Positions 13,026 to 25,680 of a stretch of DNA of 64,000 nucleotides are shown one piece after another (the first letter of the stretch is position 1; the number at the start of each line of letters is the position of its first letter). The stretch is from Opisthorchis felineus. Lineage: Eukaryota > Platyhelminthes > Trematoda > Opisthorchiida > Opisthorchiidae. Position numbers and translations under genes: made by a program. The stretch lies in NCBI GenBank assembly GCA_004794785.1, contig SJOL01009447.1:153501-217500 (forward strand), read 5' to 3'. The notes beneath the pieces are model-generated. The model was not told where the DNA came from. It was given only the letters and a program-made list of their open reading frames with translations, and searched no databases.

Positions 13026-13655
13026 CTAATTAAAAGGAGAGAAAGTTACGGCGGCTAAACTCTTAATAATTACTAAGACGTTATTTGTAGTCTTGTCCAC
13101 GCCAGCTGAGAATTGGCCAGTGCTTTTGTTTATAGCCAAATGCTCTTCAACATTAATGAAAGTGCAAGGAGACTTCTTCTTGAAATAGGCCCTTTTTCAC
13201 TGCTGGTGGTTTTGTGAAAGTATTAAGGCATGTGACTTGTATGTCGATAAATCTTACCAGTTGGTGAATTTAACTCCTGTTTGACATTTCAACTGATCAT
13301 ATCTTGGGAACACCGACTGATCTGGTGGTATGGTTTCCTGCCCCTTTCAAACTGAAACGGCTTTTAACCAAAAAAGTTTTAGGTCGAACCAACGGGTATT
13401 CTCGCAAAACCCATTCCAAAGAAATTGATACCTTTTGTCAAAATTAATTGAAGATTGTTTTCATGGATTCTCTCCTTTAAAAAGACAGTTTCCTTGGTGA
13501 GGTTTAGCTGAATCTTTGAGTTTTTGTATATTTTGCCTAGGCTTAAAGTTTTCTCCGCCATCAATGGATATTTTATTGGAACCACTAAAATGACTAATCA
13601 CTTTTTTCATGACTGCTATTTTCCTAGAACATGCGTCCACCTGACTACATTTTAC

Positions 13656-13728
13656 CTTCCACAACCAGGTAGCAAGATTAAGTATCCGTTCTTTCTTGTG
13701 TGACAAATCATGGTAGCTCCTCTTGCTG
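13656..13728 (-). CDS. Candidate internal exon (minus strand)
   Basis: The acceptor (GCATTTCTAAGTTTTACAG) is good and the donor (AAG|GTAAAATG) moderate. One base plus 24 codons read SKRSYHDLSHKKERILNLAT then WLWK, a charged helix-like sequence. The frame stays open well beyond both ends (100 codons in all), which could mean a different exon boundary or chance. It is part of the minus-strand group; a 20-base segment near 13853-13872 would link it in phase to the exon at 14717-14761, but such a short link cannot be trusted by eye. Confidence 0.23.
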
Positions 13729-14716
13729 CTGTAAAACTTAGAAATGCATAAAAAGAGTATCACAAATCCGTACTCCTCCTAGACATCTGAGGATAAATGG
13801 CATAACTTTCATTTTCGTAGAAGGCTAAAAAGAATCTCCAAATAGGAAGCTTTTACTCTAACCCCCAAATTCTAGACTGACAGTTAGGCAGGGTTTTCCT
13901 TCACAGAGCTTGGCATATCTCGTTTACACAACAACATTATAAATGTCTGGATAAAATAACTTAAAAAAATTTGTGCATTTTAATGAGTTATATTCAGTAA
14001 ACCAAAGTGCCCCACTGTTTCCACCCATGGACTAGAAAAATAAGGTAGTCTATGTAGTGTATTCTCAGAAGAGTTTTTTCTGGGAGCGCAAAATATAACA
14101 TCGGAACGCTTTCACTGTGATCGCTACGAACACGCATGACCTAGCATGGGGTATCATTCACGTGATGAAATCTTTGCTATTGCTTCCGACAAACCGGTGC
14201 ATTGCACAGTCGCCCGAGGAGTGTCATTAAATATGGAGGTTCTTAAGAATTTTCTTTAGTGTACTGGAGAACTGCCTAAGAAATGCCTTTCATTAAACCA
14301 GACAGATGAATTGAAATCGAGCGTCTACTTTTAGATTAACTATGGTAAGTAACACCTGAGTACAAGTAGTATTACAGCGGTAATGTGAAACTGTCTGGGG
14401 TGAAGCATATCATTGATCAAATGTGGCGAACGTTTTAACTACTGATTACCCGTATACTTATAAAAAATGGACACTGCAAAAGACGTTTATTTTTTAGGTT
14501 ACTATTTGACACAGCTTCTCCCAAGTTATTACCCACCCAGAGAATGTGAGAACAATTTCGCCCTAAAAACTATATGTGGATTGCTTATGTCTTGGTATAA
14601 CATGTCCGTCTTCCTTTCAAATAAATTAATGCATTTATATTACTATTCACAGTCAAGCGATGCCTTACAAATCCTCTGGAAATCAGCAGTATTTTGAAAT
14701 GCACAGTTATTCTTAC

Positions 14717-14761
14717 ACATTGAGTGAATACAATGCGATCATTTTCCCCGGAGATGTACAG
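14717..14761 (-). CDS. Candidate 45-base symmetric exon (minus strand)
   Basis: The exon is exactly 15 codons, LYISGENDRIVFTQC, in phase 0 at both ends. It is preceded by a long pyrimidine-rich acceptor (TTGTATTTTCTTGGGCAAGTCAG) and followed by a good donor (TGT|GTAAGAAT). Phase 0 entry fits the phase 0 exit of the exon at 15154-15248. Exons this short and symmetric are known in flatworm genes, but the length makes it impossible to judge coding content alone. Confidence 0.27.
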
Positions 14762-15153
14762 CTGACTTGCCCAAGAAAATACAAGAAACGTGTTTACAAA
14801 TAGATCTATTTTACTCTGTAGCAAATGATTAAATTTCTTCGAATCACAACCTCGTTTGCGCCAACTTTTTGACGTTTTGCTATCTCCTCTGACGGGCATC
14901 AACGTCTAGCTCACTCCAGAAATTGTGGCGCTAACAGACGTTAAACGTTAAATCATGTGAAAAGATGTGAAAGTCAGATGCATCTGTGTGTCATAAGCTG
15001 TTGTGGTTCAAGCAATAAGTGGCACTTCCGGTAGGCGAAAGATTGGAAGATAAATTGCCTTAAAATGTAGTTCGTTCTTTGGTTTACACGTATTTTTCAA
15101 GAACCCCCTTTTGACCTTTTAGAAACCTGATCCAGAGTAACTCACATACTTAC

Positions 15154-15248
15154 ATGTATTTCTGCTTCATTCACGTGCCCCAAAGTTAATTCAGATCGCA
15201 GTCCTTTGAAAATTTTAGGTAGCATGGACGACGCAAATGAACGCGTTT
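15154..15248 (-). CDS. Candidate internal exon (minus strand)
   Basis: The acceptor (TGCCGCCATCTTTTCAG) and the donor (CAT|GTAAGTATG) both match consensus well. Two bases and 31 codons lie between, starting TRSFASSMLPKIFKGLRSEL and ending GHVNEAEIH. Entry phase fits the exit phase of 16036-16111 (one base, then two bases, giving GAA). This pair is the firmest part of the proposed minus-strand gene. The protein is not recognised; nothing suggests a signal peptide or membrane helix. Confidence 0.33.
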
Positions 15249-16035
15249 CTGAAAAGATGGCGGCATAGATAACACTTGACTGATATAGGCAATTACATAT
15301 GCGTTTCGAAGGGAAGGCAACTAAGCGCATTGGTCAACATTTGAAAGCAAGTGTCTACTTGTGAAGACTATAGTGAACAGGTAAGATGAATTACCGTCCT
15401 GAGTGATCTTCCATTATTTAAAGCTCAAACCCGCCAAAAATTGTGTGTTCATCCTTGGTTTAATGCATTTTTATGGCCTTTTTAAGTTTTGTTTTAGTCA
15501 CACGAAAGTAAGTTTTGATTCATCCCCACAGTGGGATTGGAGAATAGCCATCTTATGATTTTTTAATGAAGCTATATTTCTTAAAGTAGGCTACCGCTAC
15601 TTGATTGAAGCTTGGGCTCGTCTATGTTGCTGACCTTGAGATATATTCGTTATGGGTCAAGATGATTGTGAATACAGATTCGAAATCAGAAGAATAGTTG
15701 AAATGTCAGCCGTTAAATTCTTCTGTTAGCGAGATGCAACCAAATTTCGCAGTCTTCAGACATCGCTGCAGTAGTATTCTCCTGATTTGTACTCATCAGA
15801 TATGCTTGCATCCGATGTGCTGTAGCCAATACAGATCTATCTGTACGATGAAGGCATTCCAGCGAAAGTCTTTGTGGTAATGGAATGCCGTGTGAAAACT
15901 TTGCAAGTAGTGAATTCAGATGTTGTTATTAGTCAAGAATTACCAGCCAGACAAAAGTCGTTTAAAGATTGAAAGGCAAATAAATCTTCCAAGCACTGAG
16001 CATACTAGATGAGTCGGTCTGAGCAAAAAACTCAC

Positions 16036-16111
16036 CGTGTGCATTTCTACCTAATACAGCCTCTTGGTTTAGAATACATCCTTTCTTCAGAAAAGAGGCT
16101 TTGGTACTCCG
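16036..16111 (-). CDS. Candidate internal exon (minus strand)
   Basis: The acceptor (GGTTTTCTTGGTAG) is good and the donor (ACG|GTGAGTTTT) strong. Twenty-five codons begin RSTKASFLKKGCILNQEAVL, with one base left over that matches the next exon at 15154-15248. Upstream, a 16-base segment at 16732-16747 has a good acceptor (TTAACATTGCTTCAG) and a fair donor. In phase it could connect this exon to 19369-19474, but a 16-base exon is speculative. Confidence 0.3.
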
Positions 16112-18354
16112 CTACCAAGAAAACCATGTTCTTAGTCATGGACACTAATTATCCATCCTTTTTGTGTGTCGTTGATTCGTTATAGTATTGAGTTTGTGGT
16201 ATTCCGTATCATTGGCCTGGGGTTTTGACTGTATTTTATGGCGCTGCAAACACATTTTGCTCACTGTACATCAAAACGTGCTAGTAGTAATTCAATTTTC
16301 TCATTTTTGCATTCTTTCAAGTTGAAAAAAATATTTAGCTGTCTGACATTGATGAGAAATAAAAGTATCCTCTTCAAAAAACTACCAGAAGGAATCACGA
16401 GAGGTCGAGTTAATTCCCAAACCTAAGGGGGAGCAGTCAAGATGACGGGGTGAGGATACACGCTATTGTTTGAGTGGTGTAAGATCCCACATGATAACTT
16501 AAACGACGAATGCTTTGCGTTTACACGTAGATCTGAAAATTGGATGCAAATAACCTTGGCAATTATGGAATAACGGGTCAGTTCACCCAGAGTACCAGCT
16601 AAAGTTGTTGTAATTTGGAAAATTTGCCAGACCAGTAAAGTAGCATGCCTACAATTGTTGCGCTTTTAATAGACAAGGGACTGTGAAGCGCTTGCTGTCA
16701 TCTTTCATAAGTTGGCCAAGTCATTTTTTACCTTTGATGTGGTTCTCCTGAAGCAATGTTAACCCATGTAAAATATCTCATACGCCCCCAACAGTTTTAG
16801 CTAACTGTGAATGCGACTCATGGAAAAGAATGTTTTACTGGTTGATCAGGCTGCATTGCAACAAACTGTTTGATAAGTGAGTGGAATATGGAGAAGCATC
16901 ATGTAACAAAATCCGATCTGAAATCTACAAGTATCGACTGGTCTGAGATTTCTTCGGCTGTACTAATTAAACTTTCAGACGTCAGTTAGAGGCTTGCCTA
17001 TCATCTTTCGTTTGAGTGATTTTGTTCAGATGACAAAGAAACTTGCCCATTATCAAATAAGACGACGGATGCCCGATGCAATCTTATACTCAATACGACA
17101 ACTCATAACTATCATGTCCGCACATACTGGATTGCGTCAGTCAACAACGTTTTAGCTCATATGTAATGTTCTAATTATATACATGGAATATATATTAGAT
17201 ATATATGTTTGTGAGATGCGTGGAAATCCTGTCCACATCAATGTTAGTTGGATGATTCTGCTTACGCCCTGGAGCAGTAATTCTTAGGAACAGGGAAGTG
17301 TTGGGATCCTAATAAAACTCAGAAACAGTGCATATTATGGACCTTTCCGATATTTCACCGCCGGACATAACAAAAAACATACAAATTGAGGGTGTTGCCC
17401 ATGCTACACAAGTACTCTCTTTACAAGCTTGCAGTATCTGTTTTGAAAGCTGAAGGTGCGCGTGCTTCAGTGACACCCAAAAACCCAAACGGCAAAATAG
17501 TGGCTGTCCCAGCGTCTTCGATCGGCTGGCCGCCGGTCAGCTGGACACAGTCAGGTAACCTCAGAAACGCCTGAAACAATGGGGGACTCTAATTGTTGAA
17601 GGAAATAGTGCCATTTTGATGATGATTGTTTACATCACAATCGGCTGGCACAGCATGTATGCTGCTGGGTGAATTTTGTAACACCGGAACTCCAATCCCA
17701 CTATGTTTCTGTGAAGGCCATCTGTGTTATATAGGATGATGAGTAAACAAGGCGTGTATTTTATGTTCGCCCCTCTGCGCTTGCCGGAATCCCTAAAATG
17801 CATGTGTTTCATTCATCATACATGCCAGGTACTGCTCCTGAGCACGACGCCTAAACTGTCCTAACAATCTGCGCAATTAATTTCGGATGCATCTGGGAAC
17901 CAAAGTGAAAGAAGTTTGGGACATCTCATATAATCCCAGCCAAATCTTTCCTGATTCTGTTTACTCATATGCAAACCTGTGGACTTTCTGCGAATCCAAT
18001 GAATTAACAGAACTGCTTTATTTAATCAACCAGATGATTTAATGAAGGCCTGTGTTATTCTTTTATCGATCAATCCAATCAGTCTAGCTCAAACTTACGG
18101 GCACGTACCTCTGTTTGCCACCTTAATTTATGAGAATTTAATCAAACTGCATTTTTCCGAAAGAAAGTTCTGCTTTAACCAGAGAATTTTTCGATACACT
18201 CAAACTAGTACAAGTGATTTTACGCGCTACCACCTAAAATCGTTTGCATGCTTGAGATTCCTGCCCCGTTTGAAAGACAGCTCGTCGGCTTCCTGTCTGG
18301 TTTTCAGGCAAAATGTTTCTCACAATTTTCTGAATTTTGTTGCGTTGTTTTCAG

Positions 18355-18538
18355 GGCCAAACTAACAGTGCTTTCTCCTATTTTTATCAATAAATATACT
18401 GTAGCCTGGCAAGCATTATTCGTCTCTAATGATGATGATGGACACATCAAGATTATGCAAATCATCTGGGTAGTGTTCACCAGGCTAACCAGACAACGGA
18501 GGAACAAGCACGTCCAGTTTCAGCTGGGTTTCACTTGA
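18355..18538 (+). CDS. Candidate terminal exon (plus strand), unknown protein
   Basis: A good acceptor (TTGCGTTGTTTTCAG) is followed by one base and 60 codons to TGA. It begins AKLTVLSPIFINKYTVAWQA and ends with a basic segment (RLTRQRRNKHVQFQLGFT). It sits between candidate exons proposed for the opposite strand, so at most one of the two readings is likely to be right unless genes are nested. No polyadenylation signal follows closely. Function unknown. Confidence 0.2.
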
Positions 18539-19368
18539 GTGCAATCACCAGCCTAGTGGTGCGCCTCCTTAAGTTACTAAACCTAGCGGCAATAACCTTC
18601 ACATTTGTTTTTTCAAAAATCCCTAAAACTTCTATGCACAACACGAAATTAATGATATATATTTTTTGAAAGACATTCCACTATAGGATATTTCAAGACA
18701 GATGCAAACTGACCGCTTGCTTTTAGCGTTGTCTCAACTCAATCAATGAAGATCACTGACAACGAGACGTAACCCAAGTCCAAAATGATACTCTCAACAG
18801 TTGTACTTTGGATCTAATTTGCATGCATTCTTACGGACAGACGTTCTCAAATATCAGAGTCGTGACGGGTGACCTATATGCAGCTAGAGGATTTGTTGGA
18901 CACCTCACCATATTGTACAGGTGGAGGGTCCATTCATCGCTGTGGCGCGAAAGGTTTGTTCCTTTCGCACAAATGAAGAAGCACCGGGCTCACGTCCTGT
19001 ACAGCTCGGTGAGACAAATTTCATCGGTATCTGAATTTTGACCGACCCACGAAGTGAGCCACTCGCAACACTAGGCAGCTTTGCGCGACGATAGGGGCAA
19101 GGCTGGTTTCGCACCACCTTCCTCCTAGGCTTTCACAGATTTGATCAGGCAGACGAGCACGCAAAAATGGTTAGTCGATGCAAAACATCATGAGAATCCT
19201 AGGATCAGAGGCTAGTGCACAAAAGTACTTCGGTACGTTGAAGGATCTAGGTACTTCTAATGGCTCATTACTTGCATCGTTAACTGATGTGCAGTCATGG
19301 TACGATAAGTTTCTATTCTCTATAATTCTAGCTGCACTATCTACGCAAATTTTGTAGTTACCACTTAC

Positions 19369-19474
19369 GTACAGCCGTCATTTTGTTTCGCATGTACAAC
19401 TTTTAACACGACAGTCTTGTGTGCTTCGGGATGAGAACATGTAGCGTCCGCACCCAAATAAATGACCACATTTG
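19369..19474 (-). CDS. Candidate internal exon (minus strand)
   Basis: The donor (GTAC|GTAAGTGG) is a near-perfect consensus. The acceptor (CAGACCTTAATTAG) is only fair. Between them two bases, 34 codons and two bases are open, beginning NVVIYLGADATCSHPEAHKT. It would be the most upstream visible exon of the proposed minus-strand gene, with about 2.6 kb of intron to the next segment. The strand-like start (VVIYLGAD) suggests a folded domain, but I cannot name one. Confidence 0.28.
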
Positions 19475-20325
19475 CTAATTAAGGTCTGCTATATGCGAAA
19501 GTTTGTGGTCAAATTGTCTGTCTGAAACCTGTGTTTCAGAAGCCAAACTCTGCGATACATATCTTACTTTCATACCATTAACCATCTAAGTCATTACCGT
19601 CGGCTTAAGTCGACTAATCCGGATGACAAAGTGGTTCCTAGGGCAATATCTTAAGCGCAGCTGTTTGCTGGTTGTCTAGGCAGTGTCTGAGAACATATAA
19701 CCTCCTCTTCCAGCAAGATCAAATGCTGAGGACTGCGCACCACGTTCCAGCTAACATCTAGATGTCCAGCTATCATTTATTATGAGAAGCTGGAAAAGTA
19801 AAGGAGAATAAAAGAATGTTTGACATCGTTAGATAAAATGTTTAGAGTTATACTAAAATCGCATGAAGGCCTGAGGAAGATCAGTGTATCAATGAGCATT
19901 CCGTGCCACATTTAATCCCCATGATTAAAGGTTTGCCAGGAAATAAAGAATTCTTCTCAGTAGAACACATCTGTAACATGATTCCAAATCTAATTATGTA
20001 ACTATATTTAATAATAATGTGCCTGGTGTACACCTGGTGTACTGTATGGTATGATACAATAAAATTATAAAATATAATCATACAATTAGTTACACAAATC
20101 AGTTACCAGTCTCGTCTGGTAGACTCCACCTTTACACCAAAAAATAGCCCACGTTTGTCGACACGTTTTCATCCCAGAACAAAGGAATTGAACGGCTTTT
20201 ATGCGAAAGGGACAGGTCTATTTTGAAATTAATCCAACTAGTTTTCGAATTGCGTAAAAGTCAAAAGTTGACCCAACAGCCCATTTTTTAAAGTTTTGTC
20301 GAGGGGTTTTGACGCAATTTTACAG

Positions 20326-20451
20326 CCGTTTTCCACTAAATATAATACGTTATTGGGTACTAAATTGCATTTTGACGAACCCTCCTTCTTAGAGCGACCA
20401 CCAACGCATTTTAATGGTCCTCGAATTCTGAAGGAGCTCAATCGGGTCGAG
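20326..20451 (+). CDS. Candidate internal exon, 42 codons (plus strand)
   Basis: The acceptor GCAATTTTACAG and the donor GAG|GTAAGAAG bound a segment of exactly 42 codons in phase 0 at both ends. It begins PFSTKYNTLLGTKLHFDEPS and ends with a charged stretch, RILKELNRVE. The frame continues open for 60 more codons past the donor to 20631, so it could be read without splicing. The pyrimidine tract before the acceptor is weak. No family is recognised. It lies just beyond the plus-strand candidate at 18355-18538, but no joint gene model is supported. Confidence 0.25.
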
Positions 20452-23400
20452 GTAAGAAGCATAACAGTCCAAGAACTAAAACTTTCCGAGGATCAGTCCG
20501 TATTGGTTGAGAGTCGTGATCCACTAAGACGTTTCGCTCAACTCTTCTACCCTCTTGTCCTTTCACGACAGGGCAAGCACATCAACTTTTTCTTAAGTCT
20601 TGATTTAAGCGACAGACTCCCAGTGTGCTAAGAAAAAATTCTAAATCGGCACTTCCGGTCCTAAATTAGTTGCTGCTCTACACAAATCCTATCTCCAAAA
20701 ATACCGTGCATGTAATCATTGATAAGAAAGCTATTGTGGTGAAAAATGAGAGAGAAAGTTTATTCAGAAATAACGGTCTAGGGTCACCGAATCGGTTTGA
20801 AAGGTATTACTGACTGTTTCAGTTAAATTTAGCAGCCAAAAACCTCTTAATTGACTGATCGGTGCTCACTTGCGCTTGACACGAGTTAATATCATTTCAA
20901 CTGCACCTGTGAAACACGTTACTTAGATAAGGTTACTAAATGTTTACCTAAATTGGTTTTATGTATGTGTGCATTAATATGCATGCATAACTGGTATGTG
21001 TATATACTGCATATATATGTACACAGTCTATGCATACAGAGTGATCTTCAGATATTTCGTTTTGAGCGAAAGTATAAAAGTATTTATAATAGAATTTATA
21101 AATGCCTTTGGACCATTTTTTGTACGCATTTGCTTTGGATGAGCTGTGACATGTAACGACCAGCTAAGGTGAATTCTTCATTGGAACTGGTGCGACTTAT
21201 TGGGCTTGCATAGAGTATACACACTCAGGTAGACCTTGGCTTAGCGGTTGCGGATGAGTGTTTGGCTGTTGAACAGGTGGCAGACGATCTATTTGCCAAG
21301 CTTGCCAGTTTACAAGCAAATATTTCGTCATTATTGAGGAATATATCTGTAATAAGTGGTTGAGCGGGCGACTCCATCAATTATCCTTACTTCTACACAA
21401 TTTTTAACGAGTAGTTTTTATTCGCAAGGTGAATATTTTCGGGGGTTGGGGTGGTCATTGCAGTGAAACTGTTGATTAGGCAGCCTTCTAAAAGGTTGAC
21501 GTTTAGCTTATGTGAAGAACTGACATCTTCGTGATCTTTGTACGTTCGTCTCTAAAGTGGGATGGGTTTCTTGGTCGTTGGTCTGCTGACTGCTTTTATC
21601 TCATCCTGTAATCAATTTGGCGATCTGTCGTGGCGCGCGAATATAACCAAGTCCACTATTTTGATTGCTTGAACGCATTGCTGGGATTGCTGCCATATTT
21701 ATGAGACAAATCTTTCAAATCATATAACTCTACGTTGCATGACATTTATAACTTCCCAACTTAACTTCTGTCATTGATCTTCCCGAATAGAAAAACCATC
21801 GAACCCGGTCTACTGATAGCTGTATTATATCCCTCTACCAGTGAGCTCTACCCAATCTGTGTTGAACTCCACGCAGCTGATTTGGCGAATTAAGTTGTTT
21901 TTTGCGCTTTCACCGGTTTTTTCTTTAGACATGTAACCAATTTCCTGAAGATGCCAGTTGGCTTGGGGCAATCATGGCTGACTTTGAGTTTTTAGGCTTC
22001 CTGTAAATTCAGATATGTTCTCGAAGTGCGGAAAAACTGCCCGTTTGGCCGTGTAATTTTGCTGTTTCTGTCTTTGTCGGGATAACTTTTTTGTCACGCT
22101 TTTGATGCAATTTCTTTGGCATCCATCATTTTTAACCTTACGGTGTAGATTGTTTTATCATTCCGATTGGATTCTACAGTATTGCAGTGCATCCCCACTT
22201 CTACCTTATGGTTCACACGCCAGTCAGTTTAAGAACTTTGTATTTGGTCGGTGGATGCGTCTTCTTGTGGCTCACACGTCTGAGGTTTTCGCCTGTAATC
22301 CTGCTTACTAACGGAGCCAAAAATACTGTTTGGTTATGCCTTTTATTTTGATTGAAATCCGGTCCTATTTTCTCGAGCAATTAACATGCTTTCCATACTG
22401 CAATTTGATTTATACTGGTGCAAATATCGCCCACGTGGAGTATCGCAGGCTGATTGCTGGTGGTAGTTAATGATCCATATTCTGCTTCAGCGTCGAATCC
22501 AGTAATTAAAGATTTTATTGTAGCCTTTCACAGCGCTTGTTCTAACAGCTTGTCTATGCATCTCGTTTTCAAGGTTTCCTGAAATGATCCAGTCACAGTC
22601 TGTTTGACGAGTTTTCGGTTGGCCGACGTGAAAAGGACGGCAGTGTGCAATTCGATGGTCTTTTCGTCTTGAGATAAATTGTATTTTTTTCAAAATTTTT
22701 CCATTCTTGTTAATTTTATGTACTGATTCGGCACTCTCACTCCTGCCAACTTTAAACCTGTAGTTCGTGACAGTGAAAAAATGTTTGAAGAAGGGGTTCT
22801 TCTTTTTATCGCTTTGGTATTCCGCAGGAATGAGGCATTGGCATCATCAATTTTCATTTTTCATCATTCTTGACACCTTATCTCACGTGTCTGAACATGG
22901 TAGTGAGTCAGCCGACCAGGTTCTGAGTGGGGTTTTAATCAGTCGGTAGACATGTGTGCTTATCATCCAGCTGCTGTTTGGTGTTCTAGATGTCGTTCGG
23001 CTTATTCAAAGTGTGCGTGATCTTCCCTTATCTGCTGACAGTATTGTAATGGGTAATGGGCGGACCTTACCAGCTTTACCTTGGCAGCACGTAAACGAGG
23101 CTAAGTGAGTAGTTCCCTGCACTGTGTCTGGAGTAAATTAGGCCTAAAACTTGAAGAAGAGATATTTCTGGAGGACCCTTTGCTATCGAAAGATGTCCAC
23201 AGTAGTTTGTTCGACTACAAAGTAAACACAAAAACGCATCCGTACAAATTAATATCCTAGAAAATAATCACACACGTCTACGAAGGTCACTGAGAGCAGT
23301 TTGGTTCTTCACTGATTTTTAGTAAAAACTGATCTTATTCCTAATCGAAAATACCCAGCTAATGATCCAAAAATGACTTCATCCACCAAAATGAGTCTAA

Positions 23401-23860
23401 TCCGAGCTCGTATTATTCCTGTACTTGATTGGTCTACCTTATAAAAAAAACGTTTTGTTCTAGTGACGCATATATAGATAGTGCATTTCTAAGTTTATCC
23501 CAAAGATTGGCAGGGCCCATATCATCCTGTGGCAGGAAATCAGGTCAAGAATCGATGAGACTGCTGGAAACTAGCTTCCGCTATAAATAGCCTGCATGTT
23601 ACCATGGTTTAACAGATTGACTCCGAGCAGGCTTTCTAACTAACGTCATGTCGGGTAAGCTCCAGGCAAATCCCTACCATCCGGTATGCCTGCCTAGCAT
23701 TAGGTGCACAGAAATTTATGTTACACTGTGTGTATCCACCGCAGACTTGGCTTTCCGTTGACGTCTTTATATAACCATTTTTCGGCCTTTTATTCTTTCT
23801 AATGTACCAGTCTTTTATAAATTCTTTTGTTCCTGGCAGCCGCTAAAGGTTAACGAAACG
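20452..23860. other. No gene recognised
   Basis: Apart from open frames of 60-70 codons, this stretch holds only an alternating AT-rich patch near 20990-21030. One 17-base segment at about 23089-23105 has a good acceptor and donor but is too short to judge. Confidence 0.45.
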
Positions 23861-23867
23861 GCTGTAC

Positions 23868-23950
23868 TCGCCTGCTACACTCCCTGCTATGTTAGTAAAA
23901 TAGATCAAAGGGGCTAAAACCCCAACATAATTAAAGTGCGGAGCAGGCGA
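23868..23950. other. Nested hairpin region
   Basis: Three sets of complementary arms are nested in order. The outer pair is TCGCCTGCT (23868-23876) with AGCAGGCGA (23942-23950). The middle pair is TATGTT (23889-23894) with AACATA (23924-23929). The inner pair is GGGG (23910-23913) with CCCC (23920-23923). The two inner right arms are contiguous. Just upstream, CGAAACGGCTGTAC (23854-23867) resembles the tail of the SINE at 61.5 kb, and a minus-strand SINE lies 100 bases to the right. This may therefore be a structured SINE end rather than an independent RNA. Confidence 0.5.
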
Positions 23951-24049
23951 CCACCTCGACTCCCAGCGGGTGTACAGCTTGATCCGATGTGACACGTGAT
24001 CACCAAACGAAGAATCAGAGTCTTATATTCTCCCGGCCCCATCACTGGG

Positions 24050-24187
24050 GCCTAAATTAAACACTTTATCCTTGTTGGGATTCATCAACAGAACGGATGT
24101 CATTAAACTTGGAGAGTTGCAAACCAGCTAACGTCCGGTCAGGGGTTGAACACTTGGCCGTTTGGCCATGAGTGGCTGATCGGCGAT
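24050..24187 (-). mobile_element. SINE copy, tRNA-like family B (minus strand, degraded)
   Basis: On the minus strand it starts GATCAGCCACTCATGGCC, then has a CCGG-containing middle and a tail AATCCCAACAAGGATAAAG. The order of blocks matches the copies at 24745-24890, 36269-36393 and 61529-61675. The B-box position is damaged. Confidence 0.6.
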
Positions 24188-24744
24188 GTGATTAGCTCTC
24201 ACATAGACAGGACAGGACATAACTTTTCATTCGGTCGCGTAAATCGCATCACATGGTCACCTATTGACTGGCTCCTCTTGTGAAATTATTTTCAAACGAA
24301 CTATTCACTAAAAGTTTCTAAGCTTCGTCAGCCGCGCTCTCCTAATTATTCGGAACAAAGAGGAACTAGCTGTGAACTGCATGTCGGCTTTTCGCCACAG
24401 CCTGGCTTCACTGACAGGACGAAATCGCTTTTGAAAATTACCACATCTTACATCAACATAGAACGCTACATCTTTCAGTCACGAGTGCCCGACGCGCAGT
24501 GTGAATGTCTTCACTTTCAGAGGGTATAGCCCACCCGAGAGCAGGGAAGATTCGGCTTGTTTCCATGCAAAAATATATGATAATTTCACACTAATAGGGT
24601 TGATTCTGTTACAACAAATCGCAAGGGCCACTTTATTCTTCCGTAGTTCGTTGGCCCTGGAAATGTTCAAGACCTTTTTTCATAAGTATTTTATGGCTAA
24701 ACGGCACTCAGTATTAGGTATATAGGAAGAGCTCATCACACTGC

Positions 24745-24890
24745 TGTTCAGCCGCTCGTGACTGAAAGGTTAAATGTTCAGCCATTGGCCGGAAGTTCGT
24801 AGGTTGGAAACATTCTGTGCTTGGTGAGGTGCGCACTGCCGAAGATTTCGAGGGAGGATAGTACAGCTGTCTCGTAATTCCTCGTTTTCC
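24745..24890 (+). mobile_element. SINE copy, tRNA-like family B
   Basis: The blocks GTTCAGCCGCTCGTGACTGA, CATTGGCCGGAAGTTCGTAG and GGTGAGGTGCGCACTGCC occur in the same order as in the copy at 61.5 kb. A degraded B-box (TAGGTTGGAAAC) sits between the second and third. The family would be transcribed by RNA polymerase III and copied by a LINE partner; this copy is clearly old. Confidence 0.65.
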
Positions 24891-25680
24891 AGTATAGATT
24901 GGTTTCACCAACGAAACGAAATCTCAAATGAAAAATTAAAAAAACCTCCTCATACTACTATCAGGTGTAAATGAAATCTAACATTCCACGGTTGAATGCT
25001 GTTTCCGACAACGAGGGCTTGTGTCGTTATTTCGAATCAGTGTGAATAGCACAGTGATGGTATTGTTTTGAGCAGCTGTACCACATTTGAGCGTTTCCTC
25101 CGTCACTGGATCTGATAATAGCATATTTGGGTTGTATATGACTAGAACCCACAAGAACAATTGATAACTCTAGCAACGGTAAACACGATGAACTTCCCTG
25201 ACCTCTTAGAGTGGCACAATGTGTGCTGGGTTTATTAGTATTCGGAACAAGAGATTTCCTGGTCTTTTTCTTTGTAAACCACAGATTTTCCGTCTCAGTG
25301 TCAACCAAATCCTGCTGGCTGTCTTTTGTAGTCGACTGGTTAATAAAAAGAACGCTTGGTGGTTCAAACTTAATCAGAGATTCTACTTTTTCATGCCAGT
25401 TTTTCCCCGAAGTAATTTTACTTCATTTTGTTCAACCGGTTGCTGTCACGAACGTCAGCCCAGGAAATAACATTGCACTTCGTAGTTTGTATTTAAATGA
25501 ACATGGCGGAGAGTGACATTTCGGAAACTGGATATACCCAAGTACGGTTTGAAACAGAAGTGAAACACCGTTTTCTGGCCAGCTATTCTCTTGAGTTTGC
25601 AAGGGTTGTAAAGATTTCCCGCCATCCATGTGTTCTTTTATGGAGTTAAGTTACAAACTTGTTGTAACATCAACCTGCAG

